From the NCBI GenBank assembly GCA_002633005.1, contig NMRA01001338.1:1-26124 (forward strand): 26,124 nucleotides of DNA, in the 5' to 3' direction. Below, piece after piece: positions 9,554-19,680 of this stretch. Each line of letters starts with the position of its first letter. Within the stretch, counting starts at the first letter, position 1. The notes beneath the pieces are model-generated. The model did no database searches, was not told where the DNA came from, and worked only from the letters and a program-made list of their open reading frames with translations. Made by a program: the position numbers and the translations under genes. The stretch comes from Phoronis australis (lineage: Eukaryota; Phoronida; Phoronidae).

Positions 9554-10248
9554 AATTTTTTGGTTCAGATTTGGGTCGCATTTTTATTGTTTTGGCATAA
9601 ATTTGGGGTCTCACTTCGGGTATGAAAATGGAATAAGTAAATTCACTTTTGCTCGATATAAGTTTGGTTTGATAATTCTCAGCATAGTTGGAATAACGAG
9701 TCACGATTTTCAGTTGTTGGCAAATTCAGCAACCCCAGGTAGCAACCAGTAATCTTTAGAATTTTCCTGCTGAGGTATAAATATGGATATCGAAATTGCT
9801 CACGCTTTTAACTCTGAACATGGTTGCAGTTTTTCAGTTTGGCTTGGTATAAACATTGCCCCAGATTTGGAAGCCGGTCTCATGGGCGGCGCACCATAGC
9901 CCTCCTTTTTTCAGTGCTGCACCGCCCATGGGTCTTCTCCCTTCCGCCCAAAAATTGACAAGTATGAGTGCCCCCCATGTTCAGCAACACCCCCTGTGCA
10001 ATATGTGGACTGGAAGTGAAAGTAGGCGTTGATGTTGAGGGCGAACAGGAAATGTATGTAGAGTGCATGGAATGACAATCCCAAAAGTATTGTAGCTGGG
10101 GGACTTGTCACTGGGGTCGGTTTAGAAGTACTACCTCAGTCCTTGTGCTCAGTGTTGAGCAGGACTAACTTAGCTGATCTGAGATATCAGGCATGTGCAC
10201 AATAACTGTACATTTCATAATCAACATGTTTTTCTTCGGTAATTTCAG
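9554..10248. other. Non-coding upstream of the first recognised ATMIN exon
   Basis: No gene is seen. It contains an imperfect inverted repeat, CATGGGCGGCGCA (9881-9893) and TGCACCGCCCATG (9918-9930), 12/13 paired around a 24-base loop. The 5' untranslated exon and promoter of ATMIN may lie here or further upstream. Confidence 0.4.
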
Positions 10249-10256
10249 GTTTTGTG

Positions 10257-10451
10257 ATGTTCCAAATTGATGAAGTCAACACCTTAAAATATGGAGAGGA
10301 CCAGAAGAAAGTGATCACTGTCTTTCCAAACTCTGGTGTTATTTTGGGTGCTAACCGAAACATCTGTTGCAATGTTGGTGACTGCCGGCGACGGTTTGCT
10401 GTTGTGGGAGGCCTGTTGCGTCACTGGTCATTTGAACATTTTAATAAGCGG
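10257..10451 (+). CDS. ATMIN: ATMIN/ASCIZ, first recognised coding exon (zinc finger 1)
   Basis: ATMIN is a nuclear zinc-finger transcription factor, known in animals to activate the dynein light chain gene DYNLL1 and to act in ATM signalling. The exon proper begins at 10249 after the acceptor AATTTCAG and ends at CGG|GTAAGG (donor at 10452, phase 0). The ATG at 10257 is the first in-frame Met in the exon and gives 65 residues. The reading frame is also open upstream to the acceptor, so the true start could be in an earlier exon. Residues 38-61 form a C2H2 finger, C38-x4-C43 to H56-x4-H61. A GVI-x-N-R-x-I-x-C lead-in resembles the segment before finger 1 of vertebrate ATMIN. Exon joining to 12500 is in frame. 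Confidence 0.85.
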
Positions 10452-12499
10452 GTAAGGTGCATTAATGATTGTGGAGGTATAAATCAGTAGTAATTTGATT
10501 TTTTACTAATTGCAATCAGGGCCCATAATTTTCCAGGGCAAAGAATATTAATATCCACAAACCCTAAGGAAGGTAAAGATTACTGTTTTACGAACATCTT
10601 CAGACATCTTCATCTAATCAACTTCCTCAAACTCTGGCCTTCGGCCATTATGAATTAAACCCTTGGAACACCACATTTGCCTGCCTGTTGTCACCAATTT
10701 CATTCGTAACCTGTTGTCACTATCATTGCCAGTTTCGCAGGTCCCCAGCTACCGCATGTAATGTTTTAGATTTGCTGGGAGGCACATTTATTATTCTATG
10801 TACTGTCAGATTAAAAGGATTCCAACCAGGGCTGGGACTGACTAATGACAAAGAAAAGAAAATTTTCCAGGCGATGTATCGTTACACAAATAGACTTGTG
10901 TGATAGAAATAGTTTTTGTGTTGTAAAATTTAACTGAAATAAACATTTTTGTATGAATGAAGTTAAGATAACGATAAACAGGAGATGAAAAAGGAAGAAA
11001 CTGTAAATCAAATGAGAGGAAATCAAAACCAAAAAAGAGGATATCCTCTTAAAAGAGAAAAATTTCAAGCGTTAACCAACCTATTGATAGATATTAAAAA
11101 TGACTTTCAAATCCAGTTCTCTGAATCAAATACTAGTAGTGGTCTGTAATACTCTACAACCCTCAAAAGTTTGGAGGAAAATTGAGGACTCCTTTCAAAG
11201 TTTACTAAACGGTCAAGCATGGCCTACACTTTTAGTGAATCCAGTATACAGTAACTGTAGGTAATGACCACCTACCAAGGACCAATAATGTGCAATCTGT
11301 GAAATAGGGAGTAGGAAGTTTCAGTTGATTCCTGCCTTGAACTTGGAAGGGTGACACCAGTAATGCATTAGCAGGTGATAGAACGTGGATTGGTGGAAAT
11401 TATCACAACAGGGATTAGTATCCTTTTAAATAAACAGTTGTTCTTCCCTCTTTTATATAGGCTGTACATATGGTTGATTTATTCAAAAAATATTTTAAAA
11501 ATTTAAAAGAGTGCATTTAGCAATTATAGAAAATGCCTAGAAACTGTAAACTTTAATTTAATAAAAGTGTATATTTTCTGAAAGTAGAAAGCCTGTAGAA
11601 TTTGTTTAGCTTTTTACCAATCTGCTAATAATTGAGTCACGTCTTTTTAATATAATTAAGCGAAAGAGAAAGGTACATAAAGTAAAACAATGGTATCATT
11701 AACATGATCAAATTTTATTTCATACAAATGTTCAAAGTGAAATATCAAAAACGCTTTTACAGTTTTGGTTTTCATTTTATGCAACTTTTTTCATGAAAAT
11801 TATGAAAGTCCTATTTTATGATATCCCTTGTGAAGAATTGAAAATTTTAAAAACAATTCCTAACAGCATTTTAAAACAATAGATAAAGCATTGTATCTTA
11901 AAGTTTCGTATGAATCCAATTAGCCATTTCTGAGATATGATGTTCCAAAGTTAGCCAAATGTGGCCATTTTTAAAGGGTCCTACATAATTAATTGTTAAT
12001 TGGGAAGCACGAATACAGATCAATAATTGTCTTGTCTGTTCATGTTGGTATCAATTTCTTCTGCAAAGGCATTGGTTTACTTTGTCATTTTTCCTCAATA
12101 TAGCCTTCAGCAATCATACTTTGCAGTATGCAAACTGAGCTTGTCAAGGATTTGTTTGTAGAAACTAATTACAGCTGATCAAGACCCTTGCTGGGAATTA
12201 GTTGATCAATGTTAACCTGCTTTACACACATATGTACGGGTTCCTGTACACTTATGTTTGTGAAACCTCTCTGATAGCTCTGGCTTTCTAAATTTGTTAC
12301 ATTTCCCTTACACACCCATTTCAGTCCCCATTGCCAATGGATGGCAATGCTTTTAATCTGTTTTCATTGGTGCTTTAAAAAATACACGTATCTGTCAGTA
12401 CTAATGTATGTTATAAAAACTAAGGCTATGGAGAAATTCATGTTGTGATTTGCATTTGTTTCATCTTGTCTTTCTAATCATGAAATAATTGACTTCCAG
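10452..12499 (+). other. ATMIN intron
   Basis: AT-rich intron between donor GTAAGG and acceptor TTCCAG. It has no coding signal. It contains a perfect 16-base palindrome AAGAGGATATCCTCTT at 11035-11050 inside a purine-rich tract, and no identified transposon. Confidence 0.7.
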
Positions 12500-12822
12500 A
12501 ATGGTTACTCACTACGTTTCCACTGTCCAGAAGAAGACTGCTGTTACCATAGCAGCGCTGATGACAACGCCAAGTACTTCACCAATATGAAACTGTTGAG
12601 GCAGCACTACTTGATAAAGCATGGAGAGGCTACACACACCTGTGACAAGTGTGGCCTGAAGTTCAGCCTTCAACGCCTGTTGGTGGCCCATTTGCCAACA
12701 TGCGGCATGAACTTTGCATGCGGCAGCTGTGACATGACGTATCCCTGCCGGACGAGCCTTCTCACCCACTGTCACAGGGCCCGCCACACTCTGCCAAAGA
12801 AGTATAGAACGGCCAAATCCAA
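12500..12822 (+). CDS. ATMIN: ATMIN/ASCIZ, exon with zinc fingers 2-4
   Basis: The exon starts after TTCCAG at 12499 in phase 0 and ends at AAATCCAA|GTATGT, leaving two bases of a split lysine codon. Counting from the Met at 10257, finger 2 is C74-x4-C79 to H101-x4-H106 with a long loop, finger 3 is C113-x2-C116 to H129-x3-C133 (C2HC), and finger 4 is C139-x2-C142 to H155-x5-H161. The order of a long-loop finger, a C2HC finger ending in CG, then a finger ending near RxxH-x-x-P, is the ATMIN signature. Conservation is much better here than in the tail. Confidence 0.92.
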
Positions 12823-13542
12823 GTATGTGGAAGATTCATTGTGTTCTGCACAAAAATAATTACTAAAACTATCATTTCTCAATTTTTCAAATGCCATAGT
12901 TTGCTACAAATATTCAAAAGCTGCGTGGTACAAATCATGCTAAAATGATAAATTGTAGGGGAGAGTGTGACAAGTTGAAACATTTCCCTTATTATGCACC
13001 CACATATTTCTATGTGGATGCATATTACCATCATCTCTGTGTGGGCGTCCAGCGTGAAGGCATCCGGCGTCCGCAGAGATATCTCCTAAAGCAGTGGCAG
13101 GGTCTTGATCAGATTTGGCAGGTGTGTTCCTATTAAGCTGATGATAACAAATTTCAGACGGATCTGACTGCTGGTGTGCCTTCTAGTGGCAATTTTAGTT
13201 TTAATATGTTTTCCTCTGTATCTTCAAAGGTCCTCAACGAATTTTCATGAAATTTGGCGCATAGGTTTGCATTAGTAAGATGATGCTATCCTTCCGTTTT
13301 CAGATGGATTCAAAGTATTTTGCATCACCTAGTGGCCATGTTTTCTGTTTTCGAATCTATTTGTTGGCGTCCGCCTCTCTCTCTCAGCCAAACCACTTTA
13401 AGGATAATTGTGAAAATTGGCATATATGTTCATAGTTTGAAGAGGGAATAGTTTTCCAATGACTGACTACAGTGCCGCCTCCTAGTGCCATTTTGTTACG
13501 TGCATAGCTGTATCATCTATTACCCTTACTGGATGTTGATGA

Positions 13543-14040
13543 GATTTGCAGGGCTTGGAATTTTCCGCGGAAACGCGGATTTCCGCTTTTTTCAAATGTT
13601 CTGTCCACGCATTTTATTATATTTCCGCGTAAAAAAAAATCGGATTTGATATAAAATTTCCGCGGCAAATTCCTTTCTTACCACGGCGTTGCAGACGACG
13701 TTCACCTCGAAAAGCGGAAGTTGCTCTTTATGTTTCGGAGGAAGGTAAATTGTCAACATTGCCAGGGCATCTGGGATAGCGTGGTGGGATTTTCAATGGC
13801 GTCTCATGTTATTGTAAACCGCAGCTAAAAATGTGTGGGATGGGAGTGGATGAACGAGCTAAAAGAACGCAGACGCATGCTACTGATGGTGGTAACGTTT
13901 TTTATTTTATTTTTTTGTCCTCCCGATTTTTGTCGGGGAAAAGGTTCACATCGACCATTTCAAGGCTGGGTAGCGCGCATGATTTGGGCCGTAAAAGTTT
14001 CCACGTTTTTTGTGATTGGTCATTCTAAGCCCTGGATTTG
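13543..14040. mobile_element. TIR element (MITE) copy 1 with 6-bp target duplication
   Basis: The element at 13549-14034 (486 bp) starts CAGGGCTTGGAAT and ends with a terminal CTAAGCCCTG, a near-perfect inverted end. It is flanked by GATTTG at 13543-13548 and 14035-14040. Deleting the element and one GATTTG rebuilds a normal core subunit of the host repeat, which confirms the boundaries. The left end is rich in CCGCGG-type words that can self-pair. It encodes no protein that I recognise. Confidence 0.85.
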
Positions 14041-14229
14041 GCAGATATGTTTCTACGAAGCTTTGACAGATGACACATTTTGGGACGGATCCGACTACCG
14101 GTGTGCCCTCTATTGGCAATTTTAGTTTTTTACATTTACCCCTGTATCTTCAAAGCTCCTCTACGAATTTTTGTGAAATTTGGCACGTGGGCATCTGTTA
14201 GTAATATGATGCTATCTTTTTGTTTGTGG

Positions 14230-14734
14230 ATGGATCAAGGCTTGGAATTTTCTGCGGAAACGTGGATTTCCGCTTTTTTTAATGTTCTGTGCGCGCATTT
14301 TATTATATTTCCGCGTAAAAAAATCGGATTTGATATAAAATTTCCGCGGCAAATTCCTTTCTTACCGCGGCGTTGCCGACGACGTTCACCTCGAAAAGCG
14401 GAAGTTGCTCTTTATGTTTCGAAGGAACATAAATTGTCAACATTGCCGGGGCATCTGGGATAGCGTGGTGGGATTTTCAATGGCATCTCGTGTGATTGTT
14501 GTGAACCGCGGTGACAAATACCACGGCTCTGCAGCCAAAAATGTGTGGGGGTGGGAGTGGATGGTCTAAAAAGACGCAGACGCATGCTACTGGTGGTGGT
14601 AAATTTTTTTTATTTTTTTAGTCCTCCCAATTTTTGTCGGCAAAAGGTTCACATCGACTATTTCAAGGCTGGGCAGCGGGCCGTAAAAGTTTTTCCGCGT
14701 TTTTTGTCATTGGTCATTCCAAGCCCTGATGGAT
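14230..14734. mobile_element. TIR element (MITE) copy 2 with 6-bp target duplication
   Basis: The element at 14236-14728 (493 bp) runs from CAAGGCTTGGAAT to ATTCCAAGCCCTG, flanked by ATGGAT at 14230-14235 and 14729-14734. It is highly similar over its whole length to the copy at 13549, differing mainly by a ~30-base segment present here (around 14502-14535) and a few bases present only in copy 1. The empty site again restores the core repeat. It is in the same orientation as copy 1. Confidence 0.85.
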
Positions 14735-15731
14735 TTGAGGTATGTTGTGCCACCTAGTGACCATTTTTACTGTTTTCAAGTCTGTTTTTTTGCATTCTAA
14801 GGATGATTGTGAAAATTGGCACATATGTTTCCATAGTTCCTACTGCAGGATCTTCGTGAGCAAGTTTATTTAGTTGACTAGGGATGATGATGACTTTCTG
14901 ACGGATCCACCTAACGCTGTGCCCTCTGGTGGCAATTTGATTTTTTTAGTTTTCTTTGTTTCTTTAGAGTTCGTGAACGGACTTTTATGTAACTTGGTAA
15001 GTAGGCTGCTATTAAAGAAGCAATGACATGTTCCCGTTTTCAGAGGGATTTGATGTAGTTTGCACCCCCTAATAGCCATTTTTACTGTTTTCGATAATGT
15101 TTTTTGTCATGTGCACGCCTTTATTCACCAAACCACTCTAAGGATGATTATGAAAATTAACGTATGAGTTCCTACTGAGAAAAGGCTGGTTTACCATTGT
15201 CTTGAGACAGCTCCAACTACAGTGGTTCCTCCAAGTGGCAATTTTTTGTGTCCGTGGCTATATCTCCTAAACCCCCTTCAGTAAATTTGTTAATGTTTTT
15301 CTATCTTCTTCGGTATCTCTGGAGTATAGCGATGACATCTTTCCATTTTCAAATGGATTTGATGTAGTACACGCCACTTAGTGGCTATTTTTATAGTATT
15401 TGAGTCTGTATTTAGCAAAAGAATTCTCAAGATAATCATGAAATTGGTCATATATGTTCTTACTGGGAAAGGGACAGCTGACTATAATTTTTAATAGTGC
15501 CTAATGCATATTTTGCATCTGTGGCTGTGGTTCTTAGTGGCATTTTGTATCTTCGGAGATTTAAGATGGATTTTCATGAAGTTTGGCAAGTAGCTTTAAG
15601 AGACGACGAGTTGGGTTCAATGTATTCTGTGTCATCTAATGGCCATTGTTATGATATTAAATACACCCCCTAGAAGCACACTGTTTGTGGTGCAGTTGTG
15701 GGCGCATTTTAATGATTCGCGTTGCTCTTGT

Positions 15732-16231
15732 AGCACAATTTTGCCCAAATTATAAGACTTATTTTATTCCTTAATATTATGCATGGTGATTATCCAGTCT
15801 TTCTGATTCATTGTGAGTATAGAAACAATTTCATACTTAAACCATAGCAGGCTCCATGTTTTTGAGTAACTCTGGGAGGTTACCTGGCACAATACGATAT
15901 GAGTATTGGACGTTAAATGATTCTAGTTTCAGGGATATGTTGACTATTGAATTTACCTGTATTACAACCAGTCTCGATGTCCCCTACTTGTTTCTTAACT
16001 GTGACTGAATCACAGATACTAATACAGGTCATATTTTTGGAATGAATAAGTGACCCACGTTTTATACTGGCTTTTAGTGAATCATATCTCATACCCGAAA
16101 CTTGTTGATTGCAGTAACTTCCATTGCTCCAGCTTTGACTCATTTCCTAAACAGTCTAGTTTATAAGCATGTTTTGTATTATTGAGTTATTATGTAAATT
16201 GCTTAACAAGCCAAAATGTTGCCATTCATAG
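15732..16231. other. Intron remainder, nothing recognised
   Basis: Only short chance open frames are present (minus 15913-16143). The polypyrimidine tract before the acceptor at 16230 is weak, but the AG is fixed by phase and protein continuity. Confidence 0.5.
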
Positions 16232-17126
16232 GATATATGACGCGACCCCTCCTGCAAAGACGCTGGTGATAAATTTGCTGCAAATCAAACATGATGCTCA
16301 AGCAAATTTCCTCACCAGTGAACTTGACACAAAAGAGAAGTTACGCCCTCTATTGCCAAAGCCAACAGTAATCAAAAGGCTGACTTCATCATCCATGAAC
16401 AAACAGAAGCCAGTTGTTTGTTCCAGAACAGAAGTTTTGCCATCGTTCAAAGTTGATAGGCCACAGAGCAACGTCCTTCAAAAGGACAGCAATTCAAATA
16501 TGTCAGTTGGTTTGCAGGTCGGTGCTCCAAGACTTCAGACCAAAGTGGGGACGGCAACACAAACTTCCGGTGAATACGTTTTGAAGACGGCAATGCAATC
16601 TGCCTCTATTCCTGTATGCCACTCCCATAAAGGCTCTCAAGTCTCGCCGCGAGCCAAAACAAAGAAAGCCTGCAAGCGCTATCAGTCATCTGATGGTAGA
16701 TGTCAAAGTTCAAAAAGAAAACACCAGTTGACACAAATTGATACTGTGCATAGTAGCAAGATCAAGATTCCCAGATCATCAACAAGTACAGATACCTCCA
16801 CTATAAACCTGTACTCAGACTGCGCAGATTTGGACCTGTTGTCTAGTACAGACATACAAACACAGACAATGAGCCTGATGCAGGATTTGGAGGATTGTTT
16901 AGCCAGCACTATATCCACACAGACATTTGACAGTTTCCTACTGGAGAGAAACCAAACAATACAGCAGACTGCAGAGACACAAACTGCTCTCCGCCATGTT
17001 GCCAACAGCTTCATTCAAACTGATCTTCCTTTTGGCAGTGAAGAATTTGTGTCATCTTCTCCAAGCTTGAATGCCTTTCAGGACGACATCTCCTTAAATC
17101 ACACTACTGANCAGATTTTTGACTAG
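16232..17126 (+). CDS. ATMIN: ATMIN/ASCIZ, last exon (LC8-binding TQT tail)
   Basis: The first base completes the lysine codon split at 12822, giving K-IYDATPPAKTL, so phases match exactly. The exon encodes about 297 residues to the TAG at 17124 and takes the protein to about 470 residues, shorter than human ATMIN (823). The tail is Ser/Thr/Gln-rich and low in structure. Basic clusters at about 315-322 (KTKKACKR) and 332-335 (SKRK) may be nuclear localisation signals. TQT motifs, the known docking core for dynein light chain LC8, lie at about 282, 383, 402 and 422, with a variant IQT at 434. An ambiguous base at 17111 makes one residue near the C-terminus Asp or Glu. The long minus-strand frame within it is a shadow. 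Confidence 0.92.
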
Positions 17127-17276
17127 GAAACAGTTGTCCTTAACTTGTGCCCACTCTTCATTTTTTGTGACTGAATAGTTAGTAGTCTATGCAACCGAAG
17201 TTGTCCAGAGATTCCAAATGTTCAGTTTGGCCATCACCATATTTGCACTTTCTTATATATTTATGGTTTGAGTTCT

Positions 17277-17282
17277 AATAAA
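17277..17282 (+). terminator. ATMIN polyadenylation signal
   Basis: AATAAA lies 150 bases after the ATMIN stop, the first canonical signal in the 3' region, so a compact 3' UTR is expected. Confidence 0.7.
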
Positions 17283-17299
17283 GATAAAACTTGAACTAA

Positions 17300-17935
17300 T
17301 GTCTGTGTAACTCTAATGTAGAGAGTTGAGGGATGGGTTCACAATTAACTATACAAATTAAATTTTGCTGGCACTGTTTTGGTGCTTCAAGTGTAATAAT
17401 AAACTATAAAGATATCAACAACTTCCCGGTAAGAAAAAAACATGTAGGTAGGAGTATTAAAATGAAATAACAAAAACCGGTATGAAACATTTTTTATAAC
17501 CACCATTCCTTTTGGAAGTGTTTTTTGTGAAGAGAAACACAAATTAGCTTTTTAGGCATTTTGTAATATTTAAAAATAATGTACCAAGTTAAAATTGCTC
17601 TCCGCATACTGTAACTCTGCAAATGCCAGAGAAAACCAATTTGGATCGAATAACAACCATCATTGTTGAGACAGTAGTGTTAGCTATTACCTTTCCACTT
17701 CATTAATTAGCTCAGATCTACTTCAATACAAAGGGCGAGCTAAATAGGCATCATAGAAGTTGTCTGGGACTAAGGGAATCTGACCGGTGACCAGTGTAAG
17801 TGAGAAATTCTCCACATGGAATCTAACAGATAGGTTTTAGAAATGATGTTACTACATCTCTACGACTATAAACGAGTACAATACATATGATACAAACATT
17901 AATTAAGAAAATACCTGTAAAATACAAAAAATAAC
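17300..17935. other. Intergenic spacer
   Basis: AT-rich, with stops in all frames. I see nothing further here. Confidence 0.5.
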
Positions 17936-18250
17936 ATTTTTATGCACTCACATAATTATATCTGGGCGCATTATGCCATCATCTCTGTCAGTCCAGCATC
18001 CGCTGCTCTATCTCCAAAGCCTTTGATATATGTTGAAGAAATTTTGCACAAATGTTCCTTTCGTGGATGGGATGGCTTAAGCAAACTTTCGGACGGATCT
18101 GACTATCGGTGTGCCCCCTAGTGGTAATTTTTTTATGTTGTATCTTGAAAGGTCCTCAATGGATTTTCGTAAAATTTGGCAAATAAGTATCTATTATTGA
18201 GGTGATGCTACCCTCTTGGATATATTCAAGGTATTTTGCACCACCTAACG
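17936..18250 (+). mobile_element. Core-repeat element, copy 3 (truncated)
   Basis: It begins with ATTTTT and the palindrome at 17942-17971, then the CCATCATCTCTGTC word, a shrunken microsatellite, one A subunit and part of a B subunit, ending near 18250. GTGCCCCCTAGTGG at 18111-18124 retains the 14/14 CTCF-like core in the same orientation as the other copies. Confidence 0.75.
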
Positions 18251-18404
18251 ATAGTACCTTCTTGCAACCTTTACTACAAAGTTATCCACTTCCTCCTGAG
18301 AAGGAATTTCCAGAAAAAAATCACCCAAAATGGTTTTTGAAAGAAGTACGAAGAAAATGTATGTGGTAACCACATAAACCTGTCAATCTCACTCTCACTT
18401 ACGT

Positions 18405-18505
18405 ATGATAAATGCGCGCATGCGCTCAGTCATTCGACAAACGAACAGCTGAGTCAGGTCAGTGTCAAGATAAAGGTCAGTGTCAACTAGATAAAGGTCA
18501 GTGTT
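18405..18505 (+). promoter_or_regulatory. Candidate promoter: NRF1 site and three AGGTCA half-sites
   Basis: GCGCATGCGC at 18416-18425 is a perfect NRF1 (alpha-Pal) core. Just downstream AGGTCA, the nuclear-receptor half-site, occurs in direct repeat at 18456, 18474 and 18495. The last two lie within a duplicated GATAAAGGTCAGTGT segment. This sits about 400 bases upstream of the AT-hook exon at 18876. Promoter function is inferred. Confidence 0.4.
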
Positions 18506-18875
18506 GTGGAGTGAATACTTTGTCACCCAATGTGCTTTATAGCCTACCTCGTGCCGTGATGGAGCTAACGATTGTGGTCTGTTGAGTTACTTACTCGGAA
18601 TAGACCTACTTGGTAACGTCCGACTTGGATCTGTCTTAGTCATTGTGCTCTGGTCGCTTCTTCATGTTTCTGCGGTTAACATGGACAAATCTGTGACTGT
18701 GTTACATTTTGTGCCTGCCCCTATGATACTTCATGATTAGACCATTACTTGAGATCTGATCACTCAACTGATCTGTTGTGGACTATTATTCATTTACAAT
18801 GGCTATGTGTCTGAGGATGGTGCTGCGTTAATAATCGCAGGCGCGGTTTTACAAGACAATAGCCTACGAGACGAG

Positions 18876-19142
18876 ATGTCTGACAGTGGAAAGCTGGGCA
18901 AGAAAAGAGGACGTCCGTCTAAGTTAACTGACTCAGTTAGAAAGAAAAGAGGGCAAGACCTGTTGCTGAAAGTTAATAAACGACGCATTTATTTGGGTAC
19001 AGAGCACAGTCGCTGGGAATCTCTTAGAAGTGAACTAATGGTCACTAATTCCGAGCTGGCCAAACGATAGCTTGATGCTAGCCTCCCAGCTAGCTGTATG
19101 AAGACTATAGTATACAGCTTTGTACCAAGGCTAGGTTGATGC
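18876..19142 (+). CDS. AT-hook N-terminal exon, transposase-family-like, possibly broken
   Basis: ATG at 18876 is the first in-frame Met and opens 64 codons to a TAG at 19068. It begins MSDSGKLGKKRGRPSKL, an AT-hook (GRP core at residues 12-14), followed by a basic stretch and RRIYLGTEHSRWESLR then TNSELAKR. This resembles, from memory, the N-terminal domain of multi-exon transposon-derived proteins common in fish and invertebrates, in which the last helix continues as Leu-Leu-Asp-x-Tyr-Glu. Here TAG stands where a Leu codon (TTG) would fit, and CTTGATGC follows. A strong donor GC|GTAAGTAT lies at 19143, but a 57-bp hairpin insertion (19078-19134) separates it from the domain. Without the insertion the exon would end in phase 2, matching the exon at 20504. 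Confidence 0.5.
19072..19141. mobile_element. 57-bp palindromic insertion with 6-bp direct repeats
   Basis: The segment 19078-19134 starts CTAGCCT and ends AGGCTAG. Internally AGCTGTAT pairs with ATACAGCT. It is flanked by TTGATG at 19072-19077 and 19136-19141. A partial relative lies at 3116-3145. It sits between the end of the conserved domain and the splice donor. Confidence 0.6.
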
Positions 19143-19260
19143 GTAAGTATTTGTTCGGTCCTGCTTTGTATACTTTGGTAGTTATCGCCGGGGACATTGC
19201 ATGGTCCCAGCACTTTAAAATCACCTCGATCCAATAAAGTAGCACTTGGTCCGAGAATTC

Positions 19261-19300
19261 AGTGAGAAAGTGAAGAGTGAGAAAGTGAAGAGTGTGAAAG
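19261..19300 (+). repeat. 15-bp minisatellite
   Basis: AGTGAGAAAGTGAAG is repeated twice exactly, followed by a partial third unit. Confidence 0.9.
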
Positions 19301-19680
19301 TTAAATGCAGACATAAATTCACCGAGTTGCTTTGTCTGTTGACATTAGCTAAGTCTATATTAAGATTACACCTACTAATCGCCATCTATTGACGACTTGC
19401 TTAGTTGTTTTCAATTGATAATTCATGAAACACTAAGAGAAATTACAAAGCAGTATCACTTTGAGATAGTACCACTGTCTCAACTGACCGCAGTAGAGAC
19501 GGCAGTAGTCCAATAGGCCCTCCATATGCTGGAAGCTTTTTGGCAAATTGTGCCACATTGATTAAACCATCAAAATCACATTGCTGCAACTAACATTTGC
19601 AGATAGGGGGAACCTTAGGAGAAAATGTCTTAAACTCTTCCCAGCTGTAGCGTTTTGAAATCACATCGAGGTCGAACTCC

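Larger units (their letters stand above)
12990..15731 (+). mobile_element. Core-repeat element, copy 2 (older, interrupted)
   Basis: It shares the 5' palindrome (12994-13023), a decayed GGCGTCC stretch, core subunits and the tail word GTGGGCGCAT (15699-15708) ending at GCGTTGCTCTTGT with copy 1. It is more diverged than copy 1. About 980 bases come from two TIR elements inserted at 13549 and 14236; removing them leaves about 1.76 kb. One core subunit (14919-14932, GTGCCCTCTGGTGG) still holds a 14/14 CTCF consensus in reverse orientation. Others at 13184, 14106 and 14749 are near matches. Confidence 0.7.
12823..16231 (+). other. ATMIN intron carrying a nested transposon
   Basis: The intron runs from GTATGT to an AG at 16230-16231. 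Most of it is copy 2 of the core-repeat element (12990-15731) with two inserted TIR elements. The remainder, 15732-16231, has no gene. Confidence 0.8.

Noticed and set aside
4205-10257. Joining the 4205 exon directly to the ATMIN exon at 10249
   Set aside because: The 4205 exon ends in phase 0, and the junction would read into a stop within three codons. It would need another exon in between.
13549-14728. Calling the TIR elements hAT
   Set aside because: CAGGG-type ends fit, but both insertions show 6-bp, not 8-bp, duplications, so I left the superfamily open.
13831-14757. Several + strand frames of 65-127 codons
   Set aside because: They lie in the two TIR elements and repeat flanks, cross insertion boundaries and show no domain.
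16703-17014. Minus-strand 103-codon frame
   Set aside because: Shadow of the ATMIN last exon, whose identity is supported by splice phase and motifs.
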